Assembly: GCA_017404985.1 (NCBI GenBank)
Contig: JAFRBK010000039.1
Coordinates: 1-64,000 of the forward strand
Source of the DNA: Clostridia bacterium
GTDB lineage: Bacteria > Bacillota > Clostridia > Christensenellales > Aristaeellaceae
Length of the DNA: 64,000 nucleotides
Direction: 5' to 3'
Positions 25,624 to 33,932 of this stretch are shown here, one piece after another (the stretch's first letter is position 1; each line of letters opens with the position of its first letter). The notes beneath the pieces are model-generated. The model saw only the letters and a program-made list of their open reading frames with translations, had not been told where the DNA came from and made no database searches. The position numbers were made by a program, and so were the translations under genes.

Positions 25624-26946
25624 TTACATTCCCGGGAACTTCATGCGAAGCCGGTTCTTCCCCCGGGCGCCCATCATCTGTTTCATCATTTGCTGGGCCT
25701 GCTCGAACTGGCGGATCAGGTTGTTGACATCCTGCACCGTGGTGCCGGAGCCCGCGGCAATCCGCTTTCTGCGGGACGCGTTCAGGATGGACGGATCCCG
25801 GCGCTCCTTCGGCGTCATGGAGCGGATAATGGCCTCCGGCTTTTTCATGGCGTTATCATCGACATCAATATCCTTGCCGCTCATGCCGGGGAGCATATTG
25901 ATCATGCTCTTCAGCCCGCCCATTTTCTTCATGCTCTGCATCTGGTCCAGAAAATCCTCAAGCGTGAGCTTATTGCTGAGGCCTTTGCGGGCAAACTTCT
26001 CCGCTTCCTGCTCATCAAAGGCCTCGGCGGATTTTTCAATCAGGGTCAGCACGTCGCCCATGCCGAGAATGCGCGAGGCCATCCGGTCCGGATGGAAGGG
26101 CTCGATATCCGTCAACTTTTCACCGGTTCCGCTGAACTTGATCGGCTTGCCGGTTACCGCCTTGATCGACAGGGCAGCGCCGCCGCGGGTATCGCCGTCG
26201 AGCTTGGTCAGGATGACGCCGGTGATGTCCAGCTTTTCATCAAAGGCTTTTGCAACGTTCACCGCATCCTGGCCGGTCATGGCATCCACCGTCAGGAGGA
26301 TTTCCTGCGGATGGACGGCTTCCTTGATCCGGAGCAGCTCGTCCATGAGCTCTTCATCAATATGCAAACGGCCGGCGGTATCGATAATCAGCACATCCCG
26401 CTGGTAATACCGCGCATATTCGATCGCTTCCTTCGCGGTTTTGACCGGGTCCTGGGTTCCTTTTTCAAACACCGGAACATTGACCTGGGAACCAACTACC
26501 TGCAGCTGCTTGATGGCGGCAGGCCGATAAATATCGCAGGCGGCGAGGAGTGGTTTCTTCCCCTGCTTGGAAAGATAACCGGCCAGCTTGGCACACATCG
26601 TGGTTTTGCCGGCGCCCTGCAGGCCGCAGAGCATAAAAATCGTCGGCACAGAGGGAGACCAGGTCAGCCTGGCATTGGTGCTGCCCATCAGCTCCGTCAT
26701 TTCCTCGTTGACGATTTTGATGACCTGCTGGGCGGGCGTGAGGGAAGAAAGCACATCCTGACCGACGCAGCGTTCGGTTACTTTCTTAATAAAATCCTTC
26801 GCGACGGCATAGTTTACATCGGCTTCCAGCAGTGCCATGCGCACTTCGCGCATTCCGTCCCGGACGGCCTGCTCCGAAAGCTTTCCGCGCCCTGTCATTT
26901 TTTTCAGGGCACCCTGCAGTTTCTGGCTTAAGCCTTCAAAGGCCAT
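25624..26946 (-). CDS. ffh: Signal recognition particle protein
   Basis: This 440-residue GTPase begins at the ATG at 26946 (MAFEGLSQKLQGAL). The N domain is followed by the G domain with P-loop GLQGAGKTTMCAKLA, DTAGR and TKLDGD, and then the Met-rich M domain (KMGGLKSMINMLPGM ... RQFEQAQQMMKQMM). It binds signal sequences and 4.5S/SRP RNA and docks at FtsY to target membrane and secreted proteins. Its start overlaps the ylxM end by 11 bases. Confidence 0.97.
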   Translation of the reverse strand: MAFEGLSQKLQGALKKMTGRGKLSEQAVRDGMREVRMALLEADVNYAVAKDFIKKVTERCVGQDVLSSLTPAQQVIKIVNEEMTELMGSTNARLTWSPSVPTIFMLCGLQGAGKTTMCAKLAGYLSKQGKKPLLAACDIYRPAAIKQLQVVGSQVNVPVFEKGTQDPVKTAKEAIEYARYYQRDVLIIDTAGRLHIDEELMDELLRIKEAVHPQEILLTVDAMTGQDAVNVAKAFDEKLDITGVILTKLDGDTRGGAALSIKAVTGKPIKFSGTGEKLTDIEPFHPDRMASRILGMGDVLTLIEKSAEAFDEQEAEKFARKGLSNKLTLEDFLDQMQSMKKMGGLKSMINMLPGMSGKDIDVDDNAMKKPEAIIRSMTPKERRDPSILNASRRKRIAAGSGTTVQDVNNLIRQFEQAQQMMKQMMGARGKNRLRMKFPGM

Positions 26947-27295
26947 GCTGATCCTCCTGATCCCAGACAAGCAGGGCTTCAATGACCTGCTCCGCCTGAT
27001 GATAATTCCGTCCTCTCAGCAGTGAAAGCGCCTCCCCCAGACCGCTCTCCATCCGGCGGTAGCGGGCGGCCAGGCCGAGAGAGGCTTCCATCTCCGCCAT
27101 TTTCGCGGAGGCCCGGGCCAGGGCTTCATGCGCCGCCTGGCGCGAGATGCCCATCTCTTCGGCAATTTCACCGAGGGACATATCTTCCTCACAATGAAGG
27201 GAAAGAACGCGGCGCTGCTTCTCCGTCAGCAGGTTCCCGTAAAAGGCAGAAAGAAAGGCCAACTGCACCTTCTTCTGAAGATCTTCCTGCGCCAC
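26936..27295 (-). CDS. ylxM: YlxM, SRP-associated DNA-binding-like protein
   Basis: This 119-residue protein starts at a GTG at 27295 with AGGAGGGTG ahead. It has a sigma-70 region 4-like HTH: FYGNLLTEKQRRVLSLH followed by DMSLGEIAEEMGISRQAAH. YlxM is always found upstream of ffh in Firmicutes and has been reported to stimulate the SRP GTPase rather than act as a classical sigma factor. A strong promoter lies immediately upstream. Confidence 0.93.
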   Translation of the reverse strand: MAQEDLQKKVQLAFLSAFYGNLLTEKQRRVLSLHCEEDMSLGEIAEEMGISRQAAHEALARASAKMAEMEASLGLAARYRRMESGLGEALSLLRGRNYHQAEQVIEALLVWDQEDQHGL

Positions 27296-27339
27296 CCTGA
27301 CTCACCCTCCTGTCAAGGCCGGAACCCTGACAGGGGAAC

Positions 27340-27367
27340 ATTATAGCAGAAAAAAAGAAGCTGTCAA
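27340..27367 (-). promoter_or_regulatory. Consensus sigma-A promoter of the ylxM-ffh-trmD operon
   Basis: On the minus strand a perfect TTGACA and a perfect TATAAT are separated by 16 bases. The -35 box is part of the stem of the terminator of the upstream gene (27350-27385), so terminator and promoter share sequence. Confidence 0.85.
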
Positions 27368-27385
27368 GGAGAAATCCCTGACAGC
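27350..27385 (-). terminator. Terminator of the peptidoglycan-binding protein gene
   Basis: On the minus strand GCTGTCA (from 27385) pairs with TGACAGC (to 27360), followed by TTCTTTTTTT. It begins 26 bases after the stop at 27411. Confidence 0.75.
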
Positions 27386-27410
27386 CCGAAAGATTTTTTT
27401 CGTATTCCCT

Positions 27411-28565
27411 TTATTTATCAATATCCTGGCCGGTCAGGGACTTCCACAGCTCCCGAATGGCCTTCTGGTTGGTCACCCCGTAGTTCGGGTCCTTCTCCTC
27501 CGTTTCCGCCATATCCCGCAGGAAGTGGACGCACAGATGGCCGTCGAAGCCGTTATCGCCGATGCTGCCGGACTCATGGGGCATATCGTGGGTGGAAGCT
27601 ACGGTCCAGTCTCCGCTGGGAAGCCGGACATATACCTTCTTCACATCCCATGTGTTCTTGCCGCCGAAGGCTTTGACCATTACCTGGGTATCGGTCAGGG
27701 TCAGCGGTTCGCAATCGCAGTGGCGGCCGCGGCTCATGACCCGAAGCGTCCAGGCGAGGCCGGTGGCAGGATCATAAACCAGCAGCTTGTTCCCGTTGCT
27801 CAGCGCCGGCTTCACATCGTCATACCAGTGGAGCAGCTGAATGGAGGACGCGGAAGGCGCATCGGTTTTTCCGGCGCCGTCCGGCGGATCTGAAACGGAA
27901 GAAACGACATCGGAGGTTCCGGAGGACGCCACCTGTCCGGAGGAGGAAGCCTTTTCCAGCGCACTCAGCGTCAGTTTCCCCGCGAGGCCGTCCGCCTCCA
28001 GGCCGGATTGCTTCTGGAAAGAAACGACCGCTGCTTTGGTTTTAGCTCCGAAACGGCCGTCCGCGGAGCCGGAGAGCAGGCCCAGCGAGATCAGCGCCTG
28101 CTGCAGCGTCTTGACCCGGTTGCCGGTGGAACCGATCCGGAGGGTGGAATAATTGCCGGAGAAGAGGGAAGTTCCGGAAGATTTGGCCTGAGAAGAAGCA
28201 GAGGCCCCGGAGGACGATCCGGAAGAAGCCTCTGAGGAGGATTGCTGCTCCTGGGCCGGTTGGGCAGAGGAACTGCCGGAAGATTTGCTGTAAATCATCG
28301 TCAGGGTTTTTTTGCCGGCCAGGCCGTCGGACGTCAGGCCGTTTTTGCTCTGGAATTTCCGTACGGCGTTTTCCGTATTCCGGCCGAAAATGCCGTCCGC
28401 ATATCCGCCGAGATACCCCTGATCAATCAGCGCCTGCTGCATTTTTTTTACTTCGTCGCCCTTGCACCCGTTATACAGCGTGGAAGGGTCCAGCGCATAG
28501 GCGCCGGTCATGGACAGGATCAGAACCAGGATGACTGTAAAAATGAAAAAACTGTGCTTTCTCAT
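27411..28565 (-). CDS. Secreted protein with two peptidoglycan-binding domains and an unassigned C-terminal domain
   Basis: The 384-residue product starts at the ATG at 28565 after AAGGAGGTGCAG. A signal peptide (about 1-24) is followed by two PG_binding_1 repeats at about 28-85 and 135-190, each with the K-G-D-E-V-K-K-M-Q-Q / G-x-F-G-x-x-T-x-x-A-V-x-x-F-Q pattern, separated by Ser-rich linkers. The C-terminal 150 residues (LLHWYDDVKPALSNGNKL ... SRGRHCDCEPLT ... DGHLCVHFLRDMAE) do not match a standard L,D-transpeptidase but have conserved-looking His and Cys residues, so an enzymatic or metal role is possible. It probably works on the cell wall. Confidence 0.82.
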   Translation of the reverse strand: MRKHSFFIFTVILVLILSMTGAYALDPSTLYNGCKGDEVKKMQQALIDQGYLGGYADGIFGRNTENAVRKFQSKNGLTSDGLAGKKTLTMIYSKSSGSSSAQPAQEQQSSSEASSGSSSGASASSQAKSSGTSLFSGNYSTLRIGSTGNRVKTLQQALISLGLLSGSADGRFGAKTKAAVVSFQKQSGLEADGLAGKLTLSALEKASSSGQVASSGTSDVVSSVSDPPDGAGKTDAPSASSIQLLHWYDDVKPALSNGNKLLVYDPATGLAWTLRVMSRGRHCDCEPLTLTDTQVMVKAFGGKNTWDVKKVYVRLPSGDWTVASTHDMPHESGSIGDNGFDGHLCVHFLRDMAETEEKDPNYGVTNQKAIRELWKSLTGQDIDK

Positions 28566-28601
28566 GGCTGCACCTCCTTGATGCTCATGAAATCCAGACA
28601 C

Positions 28602-28630
28602 AGTTTAACATAAATTTAAGCAAATGTAAA
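28602..28630 (-). promoter_or_regulatory. Possible promoter of the peptidoglycan-binding protein gene
   Basis: On the minus strand TTTACA and TAAACT are separated by 17 bases, in an A/T-rich stretch about 40 bases before the start codon. The -10 box is a partial match. Confidence 0.5.
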
Positions 28631-28657
28631 TGAAATATTACAAACAGTTAACAAATG

Positions 28658-29257
28658 TCATAAAACCCCGCGGATCAGGGACAGCAGTTCCTCATAGGTT
28701 TCACAGGCGGGAAGCTCCGGATGGTCCTTCTTAATCTGCTCTGTGCTGCGGAAGAGGAAGCCGGCTTTGCTGGAGTGGATCATGCCGAGGTCATTGAAGC
28801 TGTCGCCGGCGGCGATGGTTTCAAAGCCGATGCTCTGCAGGGCCCGGACGGTGGACAGCTTGCTCTGGGGCACCCTGATTTTATAATCCTCAATCATGCC
28901 ATCCGGCCCCACAACGAGCTCATTGCAGAAAATGGTGGGCCAGCCCAGCTTTTTCATCAGGGGAGAGGCAAACTGGGTAAAGGTATCGGAAAGAATCAGG
29001 GTCTGGGTTTCGCTCCGGAGGGTATCCAGGAAATCCTTCGCTCCGGGCATGGGATCGATGGTCCCGATCGTTTTCTGAATATCCTTCAGCCCAAGGCCGT
29101 GCTCCTTCAGAATTCCGAGCCGCCAGCGCATCAGCTTGTCATAATCCGGCTCATCCCGGGTGGTACGGCGAAGCTCGGGAATCCCGCTCGCTTCAGAAAA
29201 CGCAATCCATATTTCAGGGACCAGAACCCCTTCCAGATCCAGACACACAATATTCAT
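28658..29257 (-). CDS. thrH: Phosphoserine phosphatase / homoserine phosphotransferase
   Basis: This 199-residue HAD-family enzyme has the nucleophile motif CLDLEGVLVPEIWIAF (Asp7), the second motif LILSDTF near residue 90, a basic motif around RVPQSKL, and the Mg-binding AAGDSFNDLGM. The GVLVPE variant following the DLE motif is characteristic of ThrH as described in Pseudomonas. It removes phosphate from phosphoserine and can transfer it to homoserine, linking serine and threonine synthesis. It is divergent from pfkA. Confidence 0.88.
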   Translation of the reverse strand: MNIVCLDLEGVLVPEIWIAFSEASGIPELRRTTRDEPDYDKLMRWRLGILKEHGLGLKDIQKTIGTIDPMPGAKDFLDTLRSETQTLILSDTFTQFASPLMKKLGWPTIFCNELVVGPDGMIEDYKIRVPQSKLSTVRALQSIGFETIAAGDSFNDLGMIHSSKAGFLFRSTEQIKKDHPELPACETYEELLSLIRGVL

Positions 29258-29369
29258 ACGGAAACCCTCTTTCCAGCGGTATTGGGGAAAACCTCTGCTA
29301 CAGTATCACACGTGCCGGCAGAAAGTCAATGAACAGGAAAACAGAAAACACAAATGATCCCCTTTTATT

Positions 29370-29400
29370 CTTCGAAAAGGTATGCTATACTGTTTCGAAG
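29370..29400 (+). promoter_or_regulatory. pfkA promoter region with inverted repeat around the -10 box
   Basis: CTTCGAAA at 29370-29377 is repeated inverted as TTTCGAAG at 29393-29400. Between them lies an extended -10 sequence TGCTATACT (TATACT at 29386-29391). The -35 region is poor. A repressor bound to the arms would cover the promoter. Confidence 0.55.
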
Positions 29401-29450
29401 GAAATCCTGAGCATCTCCGGATATGCCGGAGGAAAAGGAGCGAAACCACT

Positions 29451-30503
29451 ATGATGAGAAAAATCGGCGTCCTGACCAGCGGCGGCGACAGCCCCGGCAT
29501 GAACGCAGCAGTCAATTCCATCGCCAGAAGTGCTGCCCTGTACGGGATTCCGCTGATCGGCATCAAACGCGGATATAACGGATTGCTGAGAAAGAGCACC
29601 AACATCCGGGACGACCTGCAGGAGCTGCATCTGGAAACCGTTCTGGATATCGCGGACGAGGCAGGAACCTATCTGCGGACGGCCCGTTGCGACGAATTCA
29701 GGGAGCTCAAATACCGGGAGCTCGCTGTGCGGACCCTGCGCGCCATGGAAATTGACGGCCTGGTCGTAATCGGCGGGGACGGCAGCTTTGCCGGCGCGAA
29801 ATGCCTGTGTGAAATGGGCGTTCCATGCATCGGCATTCCCGGGACCATCGACAATGACCTGGCCTATTCCGAAATGACGCTGGGATTCGATACGGCCGTC
29901 AATGTGTGCGTCGACTGCGTGCGGAAAATCCGCGCAACGTCGAGAAGCCACGACAGGCCCCATGTGGTTGAAGTAATGGGCCGGCACTGCGGTGACATCG
30001 CCCTGACGACCGCGGTTTCCACCGGGAGTGAAATCGTGGTTGTTCCGGAGGTGCCGTGGTCCGTTGAGGAAGTGGCGGAGAAACTGGACCGCCAGCTGGC
30101 CAAGGGCAACACCCGCGCCACCATCGTTCTCGCGGAAGGCTGCTATGCTTCCATGGCGCCCTTTGACCTGTACCACTACCTGACTTCCCACGGGAAGCAG
30201 TGCTACGAAGGGGAACCCATGAGCGCCGTCCGGCTTGCATCCGTGCTGAAGCGGATGTGCGGCATGGTGGAAGTCCGGGCTACCGTGATCGGCTATATCC
30301 AGCGCGGCGCGGAACCGACCGCCCGCGACAGCGCCTTTGCTTTCGAAGCCGGAAACCTGGCGGTGAAACTGCTGCGCGATGGCATCAGCAATCAGGTGAT
30401 CGGCATGCAGAAGGGCCGGGTTATGTATATGCCCATTGACCGGGCCCTGAGCATGGAACGGCCGTTCAACATGGACCTGCTCAACCTGGTGAATTCCCTG
30501 TAA
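29451..30503 (+). CDS. pfkA: ATP-dependent 6-phosphofructokinase
   Basis: The enzyme has 350 residues from the ATG at 29451 (AAAGGAGCG upstream). It phosphorylates fructose 6-phosphate in glycolysis. Motifs include KIGVLTSGGDSPGMNAAV, VVIGGDGSFAGAK for nucleotide binding, and the catalytic PGTIDNDLAYSEMTLGFDT with Asp as base, then EVMGRHCGDIAL. The Gly after GGDG favours ATP rather than pyrophosphate as donor. It is slightly longer than the usual 320 residues. A terminator follows at 30521. Confidence 0.94.
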   Translation: MMRKIGVLTSGGDSPGMNAAVNSIARSAALYGIPLIGIKRGYNGLLRKSTNIRDDLQELHLETVLDIADEAGTYLRTARCDEFRELKYRELAVRTLRAMEIDGLVVIGGDGSFAGAKCLCEMGVPCIGIPGTIDNDLAYSEMTLGFDTAVNVCVDCVRKIRATSRSHDRPHVVEVMGRHCGDIALTTAVSTGSEIVVVPEVPWSVEEVAEKLDRQLAKGNTRATIVLAEGCYASMAPFDLYHYLTSHGKQCYEGEPMSAVRLASVLKRMCGMVEVRATVIGYIQRGAEPTARDSAFAFEAGNLAVKLLRDGISNQVIGMQKGRVMYMPIDRALSMERPFNMDLLNLVNSL

Positions 30504-30520
30504 GAAGCCAAGTCATTCAG

Positions 30521-30554
30521 GCCGCAGCCGCCGAGGAGCGCTGCGGCTTTTTTT
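30521..30554 (+). terminator. Rho-independent terminator of pfkA
   Basis: GCCGCAGC at 30521-30528 pairs with GCTGCGGC at 30540-30547, followed by seven T. It lies between pfkA and the next gene, whose ribosome site is only 12 bases further. Confidence 0.85.
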
Positions 30555-30572
30555 GAAGAAAGGAACACTGGA

Positions 30573-31118
30573 ATGGAACTGATGGAAGGAAGGCCGGCAT
30601 CCGGCGAAGGAAGGCTTCCGCGGGAAATGCGCACCTACGATTTTCTGGACGGGCTCGGCATCCGGTATTACCGGACGGACCATGAACGGGCCGACAATAT
30701 GGAAGCCTGCAATGTGATCGACGCTGTCCTGGGCGTGGTGATCTGCAAAAACCTGTTTCTGTGCAACCGGCAAAAAACGGCTTTCTATCTGCTGATGATG
30801 CCCGGAGACAAAAAATTCAAAACAAAGGAACTGTCCGCCCAAATAGGGTCTGCGCGCCTTTCCTTCGCGGAGCCCGCGGACATGCTGAAATACCTGGACA
30901 TTGAACCCGGCGCTGTCAGCATCATGGGCCTGATGAACGACCGTGAGCATGCCGTCACCCTGCTGATTGACGAGGATGTGCTGAAGGAGGAATATATCGG
31001 CTGCCATCCCTGCGTGTGCACTTCCAGCCTGAAGATTCTGACCCGGGATATTACGGAGCGCTTTCTGCCGGCCGCGGGCCATTCGTACAGGACTGTGCAC
31101 CTGACCGGAGAGGAGTAA
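30573..31118 (+). CDS. Prolyl-tRNA deacylase-like editing protein (YbaK/ProX family)
   Basis: The product has 181 residues. The editing fold is seen from residue 20: TYDFLDGLGIRYYRTDHE, VIDAVLGVVICKNLFL, KTAFYLLMMPGDKKFKTKEL, GAVSIMGLMNDREHAVTLL and a closing HPCVCTSSLKI segment. Free-standing proteins with the catalytic lysine (here in KNLFLCNRQ) and the GxxxP-type H-P-x-x loop deacylate Ala-tRNA(Pro), matching PrdX/ProXp-ala. It would guard translation fidelity. The start with GAAAGGAACAC upstream is the best of several. Confidence 0.85.
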   Translation: MELMEGRPASGEGRLPREMRTYDFLDGLGIRYYRTDHERADNMEACNVIDAVLGVVICKNLFLCNRQKTAFYLLMMPGDKKFKTKELSAQIGSARLSFAEPADMLKYLDIEPGAVSIMGLMNDREHAVTLLIDEDVLKEEYIGCHPCVCTSSLKILTRDITERFLPAAGHSYRTVHLTGEE

Positions 31119-31153
31119 GGCTGCAGAATCCACGCTGACGGGATATTTTGGGT

Positions 31154-31738
31154 TTATGATTTATCAGGTTCTTTCAGTTTCTGGACTGCGAAGCATTCCG
31201 GCGCTCCGGGAGCGGCGTTCAGAAACCTTTGGTGCAATACGTTATAATGGCGGTTAGACAGGCCGGACAGAAGGTGGGACAGTTCCTGACGCTCCCTGTC
31301 TCCCTCCTCGTGCCCCGGATAGGCACAGATAACCAGCATGCCCATCGGCAGCAGCAGGGCAAGGGCTTTTTCCACCGCAACCCGGGTGGTCTCCCACAGG
31401 GTGGTGACAGCATGGTCCCCGCCGGGAAGCCACCCGAGATTGAAGACGACAGCCCGGACCTTTTCCGGAACAAATTCATCCATCCGCTGGTGCCCGGCGC
31501 AGAACAGGCAGGCCCTGTCCAGCACGCCATGCTCCCGCAGCCGCGCTTCGGCGGAGGCAACGGCCTCCGGCTGGATATCGAAGGCATAGACTTTTCCTGC
31601 CGGGCCGACCGCTTCACAGAGGAAGAGGGTATCATGTCCAGTGCCCATGGTTGCGTCGATGACTGTATCTCCCGGCTGGATGATCCGGCTCAGCAGATCA
31701 TCCGCCAGATAACGGGCAGATTTCAGTTCATAGTTCAT
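31154..31738 (-). CDS. Class I SAM-dependent rRNA methyltransferase (YtqB-like)
   Basis: The ATG at 31738 follows AGGAGG at eight bases and gives 194 residues; a TTG further upstream lacks support. The SAM site is DTVIDATMGTGHDTLFL, with AFDIQPEAVASAEARL as the acidic loop and VVFNLGWLPGGDHAVTT as the substrate-side motif, the N-L-G-(W/Y)-L-P-G-G-D signature of the YtqB/putative rRNA methylase family. Known members act on tRNA or rRNA nucleobases. It converges with the prolyl-tRNA editing gene. Confidence 0.87.
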   Translation of the reverse strand: MNYELKSARYLADDLLSRIIQPGDTVIDATMGTGHDTLFLCEAVGPAGKVYAFDIQPEAVASAEARLREHGVLDRACLFCAGHQRMDEFVPEKVRAVVFNLGWLPGGDHAVTTLWETTRVAVEKALALLLPMGMLVICAYPGHEEGDRERQELSHLLSGLSNRHYNVLHQRFLNAAPGAPECFAVQKLKEPDKS

Positions 31739-31896
31739 TTCAAGGCCCTCCTGACGAAACAAATACCCCGGCAGACAGACAACGGCATTACAGCAAAACG
31801 GATGAAAAAGAAAAACAACAACGGTGGAAACAACCCTGATGATGGCGGTAATCTCCGGAAAAAGGATAACGCAGACAAAAGAAAGCAGGGAACAGC

Positions 31897-32349
31897 ATGG
31901 AATACACGATCAGAAAGGTTACCATCGGGGACTACGACGCGATGTATGCCCTATGGAGCAGCACGGAGCAGAGCCGCCGGGCGATGAACCCGGTGGACGA
32001 TTCCCGGGACGGAATCAACCGGTATCTGAAACGAAACCCGGACACCTGTTTCGCCGCCGAATCGGGAGGCAGGATGATCGGGGTGATTCTGACCGGCCAT
32101 GACGGGCGCAGGGCGATGATTCACCATCTGTGCATCCACCCGGACTACCGGCGCATGGGCATTGCCGGAGCGCTTGTTTCCATCGCAGAGGAAGCCCTGA
32201 AAAAGGAAGGAATCCAGAAAGTATTCGGCCTGGCTTTCAAGGATAACGACGCGGCCAATGCCTTCTGGGAACAGCAGGGGTATTCCATCCGGACGAACCT
32301 GAACTACCGCAACAAGAGCCTGAACGACGCGGTGCCGACAGGGGAGTAA
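31897..32349 (+). CDS. GNAT-family N-acetyltransferase
   Basis: This 150-residue protein has the acetyl-CoA-binding motif DYRRMGIAGALVSIAEEAL in residues about 83-101 and a preceding beta-strand MIHHLCIHPDY. The C-terminal part (FGLAFKDNDAANAFWEQQGY) is a usual GNAT helix-strand. The acceptor cannot be predicted. The gene is alone between the methyltransferase and the convergent MATE gene. Confidence 0.88.
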   Translation: MEYTIRKVTIGDYDAMYALWSSTEQSRRAMNPVDDSRDGINRYLKRNPDTCFAAESGGRMIGVILTGHDGRRAMIHHLCIHPDYRRMGIAGALVSIAEEALKKEGIQKVFGLAFKDNDAANAFWEQQGYSIRTNLNYRNKSLNDAVPTGE

Positions 32350-32370
32350 AAAAGGAACAGATCCTGGCAT

Positions 32371-33726
32371 CTACGGTTTTTTCATCTTTCTCCAGATCAG
32401 CAGGTACATGGTGACAAAACAGGCGGAGGCGCCGACAACCTGGCTGATGAATTCCGCCCAGAAGACACCGTTGACGCCCAGCCCCAGCCCGGGAAGCAGC
32501 AGCGTCAGCGGAGCCACCAGCACCACCTTGCGAAGGGTAGAGAAAATCAGGGCGTGCTTCGGGCGGTTCAGGGCCACAAATGTTGTCTGGCCGGTCAGCT
32601 GCAGCGCCATGAACGGGAAGGCGCCGAAATAAATCCGGGCGCAGGAAACCGTGTTTTCAATCAGCGCCTCATCCGAAGTGAAAATGCTGATCAGCGGCCG
32701 CGGGAAAAACATGATCATTGCCCACATGGCTAGATTGATGGCCAGGCCGCAGACAAAAATGAAGCGGATGCTGTCGGATACGCGGCGGTATTCCTTTGCC
32801 CCATAGTTATAGCTCATGACATTCTGGCCGCCGCCCACAATGCCGTTGTTTGGAAGGCTGACGATTTCACGGATGGAATTAATCAGGGACATGGAGCCGA
32901 CATACAGCGTGCTCAGCGCGCCGCCCCAGGCTTTGAGCATGATGTTGACGATCGCCTGGGTCAGGCTGTTTGTGATCTTGAAGGTGAAACCTGTGAGCCC
33001 CAGGCGAACGATATCGGCGAGAAGCTTCCGGTCGAAAACAAACCGGGAAAGCCGCAGCGGCGGGCGTTTGCCGCGCAGGAACACCAGCACCCAGAGCGCA
33101 CTCGCGGACTGGGAAACCACGGTGGCGAGGGCGGCGCCGGAAATGCCCATGTTCCAGGTATATATCAGCAGGGGATCCAGGGCAATGTTCAGCGCGGCGC
33201 CGATGATGACAGTCATCATGCCGATATTCGGAAAACCCTGGGCGTTGATGAAGGGATTCATTCCCAGGCTGACCAGCACCGGAATGGTGCCCAGCACATA
33301 GATCCTGAAATAATCAAGGGCGGCAGGAAGCGTTTCATCGTCACCGCCGAGCAGGCGGAGCAATGCCGGCGCCGCGGCATACAGCAGCACCGTCAGGATT
33401 CCCCCGATGGCCATCAGCATGGTGAAGGAATTGCCCATGATCCGCTCCGCTTCACCATCCCGATTCCGGCCCCGGGCAATGGTGGCGAGGGTTGCACCGC
33501 CGGTGCTGCAGAGGTTCGCAAAGGCCCCGATCAGCGTGATCAGCGGAAAGCAGACGCCGAGGCCGGTCAGCGCGACGGTGCCGCCTTCCGGCATGTGGCC
33601 GATATACATCCGGTCCACGATGTTATACAGCACGTGAACAAGCTCGGCCAGCATCATCGGCAGGCCGAGACGGAGAATGATTCCGGAGATATTTCCCCGC
33701 GCAAAATCACCGCTGCGGTGCGTCAT
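32371..33726 (-). CDS. MATE-family efflux transporter
   Basis: The 451-residue protein begins at the ATG at 33726 (MTHRSGDFARGNISGIILR). Twelve transmembrane helices in two MatE halves are evident, the first around GLPMMLAELVHVLYNIVDR and GGATLATIARGRNRDGEAE, the second around IVNIMLKAWGGALSTLYVG and GGGQNVMSYNYGAKEYRRV. It exports cationic compounds or metabolites with sodium or proton antiport. It faces away from infC across a 336-base region containing the repeats and promoter described separately. Confidence 0.92.
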   Translation of the reverse strand: MTHRSGDFARGNISGIILRLGLPMMLAELVHVLYNIVDRMYIGHMPEGGTVALTGLGVCFPLITLIGAFANLCSTGGATLATIARGRNRDGEAERIMGNSFTMLMAIGGILTVLLYAAAPALLRLLGGDDETLPAALDYFRIYVLGTIPVLVSLGMNPFINAQGFPNIGMMTVIIGAALNIALDPLLIYTWNMGISGAALATVVSQSASALWVLVFLRGKRPPLRLSRFVFDRKLLADIVRLGLTGFTFKITNSLTQAIVNIMLKAWGGALSTLYVGSMSLINSIREIVSLPNNGIVGGGQNVMSYNYGAKEYRRVSDSIRFIFVCGLAINLAMWAMIMFFPRPLISIFTSDEALIENTVSCARIYFGAFPFMALQLTGQTTFVALNRPKHALIFSTLRKVVLVAPLTLLLPGLGLGVNGVFWAEFISQVVGASACFVTMYLLIWRKMKKP

Positions 33727-33814
33727 GGCACAATCCTTCAACAGAAAACAAAATTGATCCGGTTCAACCGGCAAAGGTATCGTAACAGATTCCAGGAGAA
33801 AAAGGAAGGGCCGG

Positions 33815-33899
33815 GCGAAACAAGACAAAGAAAAACCCGAGGCCGGCGAAACGGGACGAAGGGAAAACCCATGCGAAACAGGACGCAGAAAAACCTGTT
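33815..33899. repeat. Three tandem degenerate repeats upstream of infC and MATE
   Basis: GCGAAACRRGAC occurs at 33815-33826, 33846-33857 and 33873-33884, each followed by a purine tract and AAAAACC(C/T). Units are 31 and 27 bases. The third unit runs straight into the -35 box of infC at 33898. Sites for a regulator or a structured RNA on the minus strand are possible. Confidence 0.7.
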
Positions 33900-33926
33900 G
33901 ACAGACCGTAAGCCATGTGGTAGAAT
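33898..33926 (+). promoter_or_regulatory. Sigma-A promoter of infC-rpmI-rplT
   Basis: A perfect TTGACA at 33898-33903 and TAGAAT at 33921-33926 are spaced by 17 bases. Transcription should begin near 33933. Confidence 0.85.
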
Positions 33927-33932
33927 ACAGAT

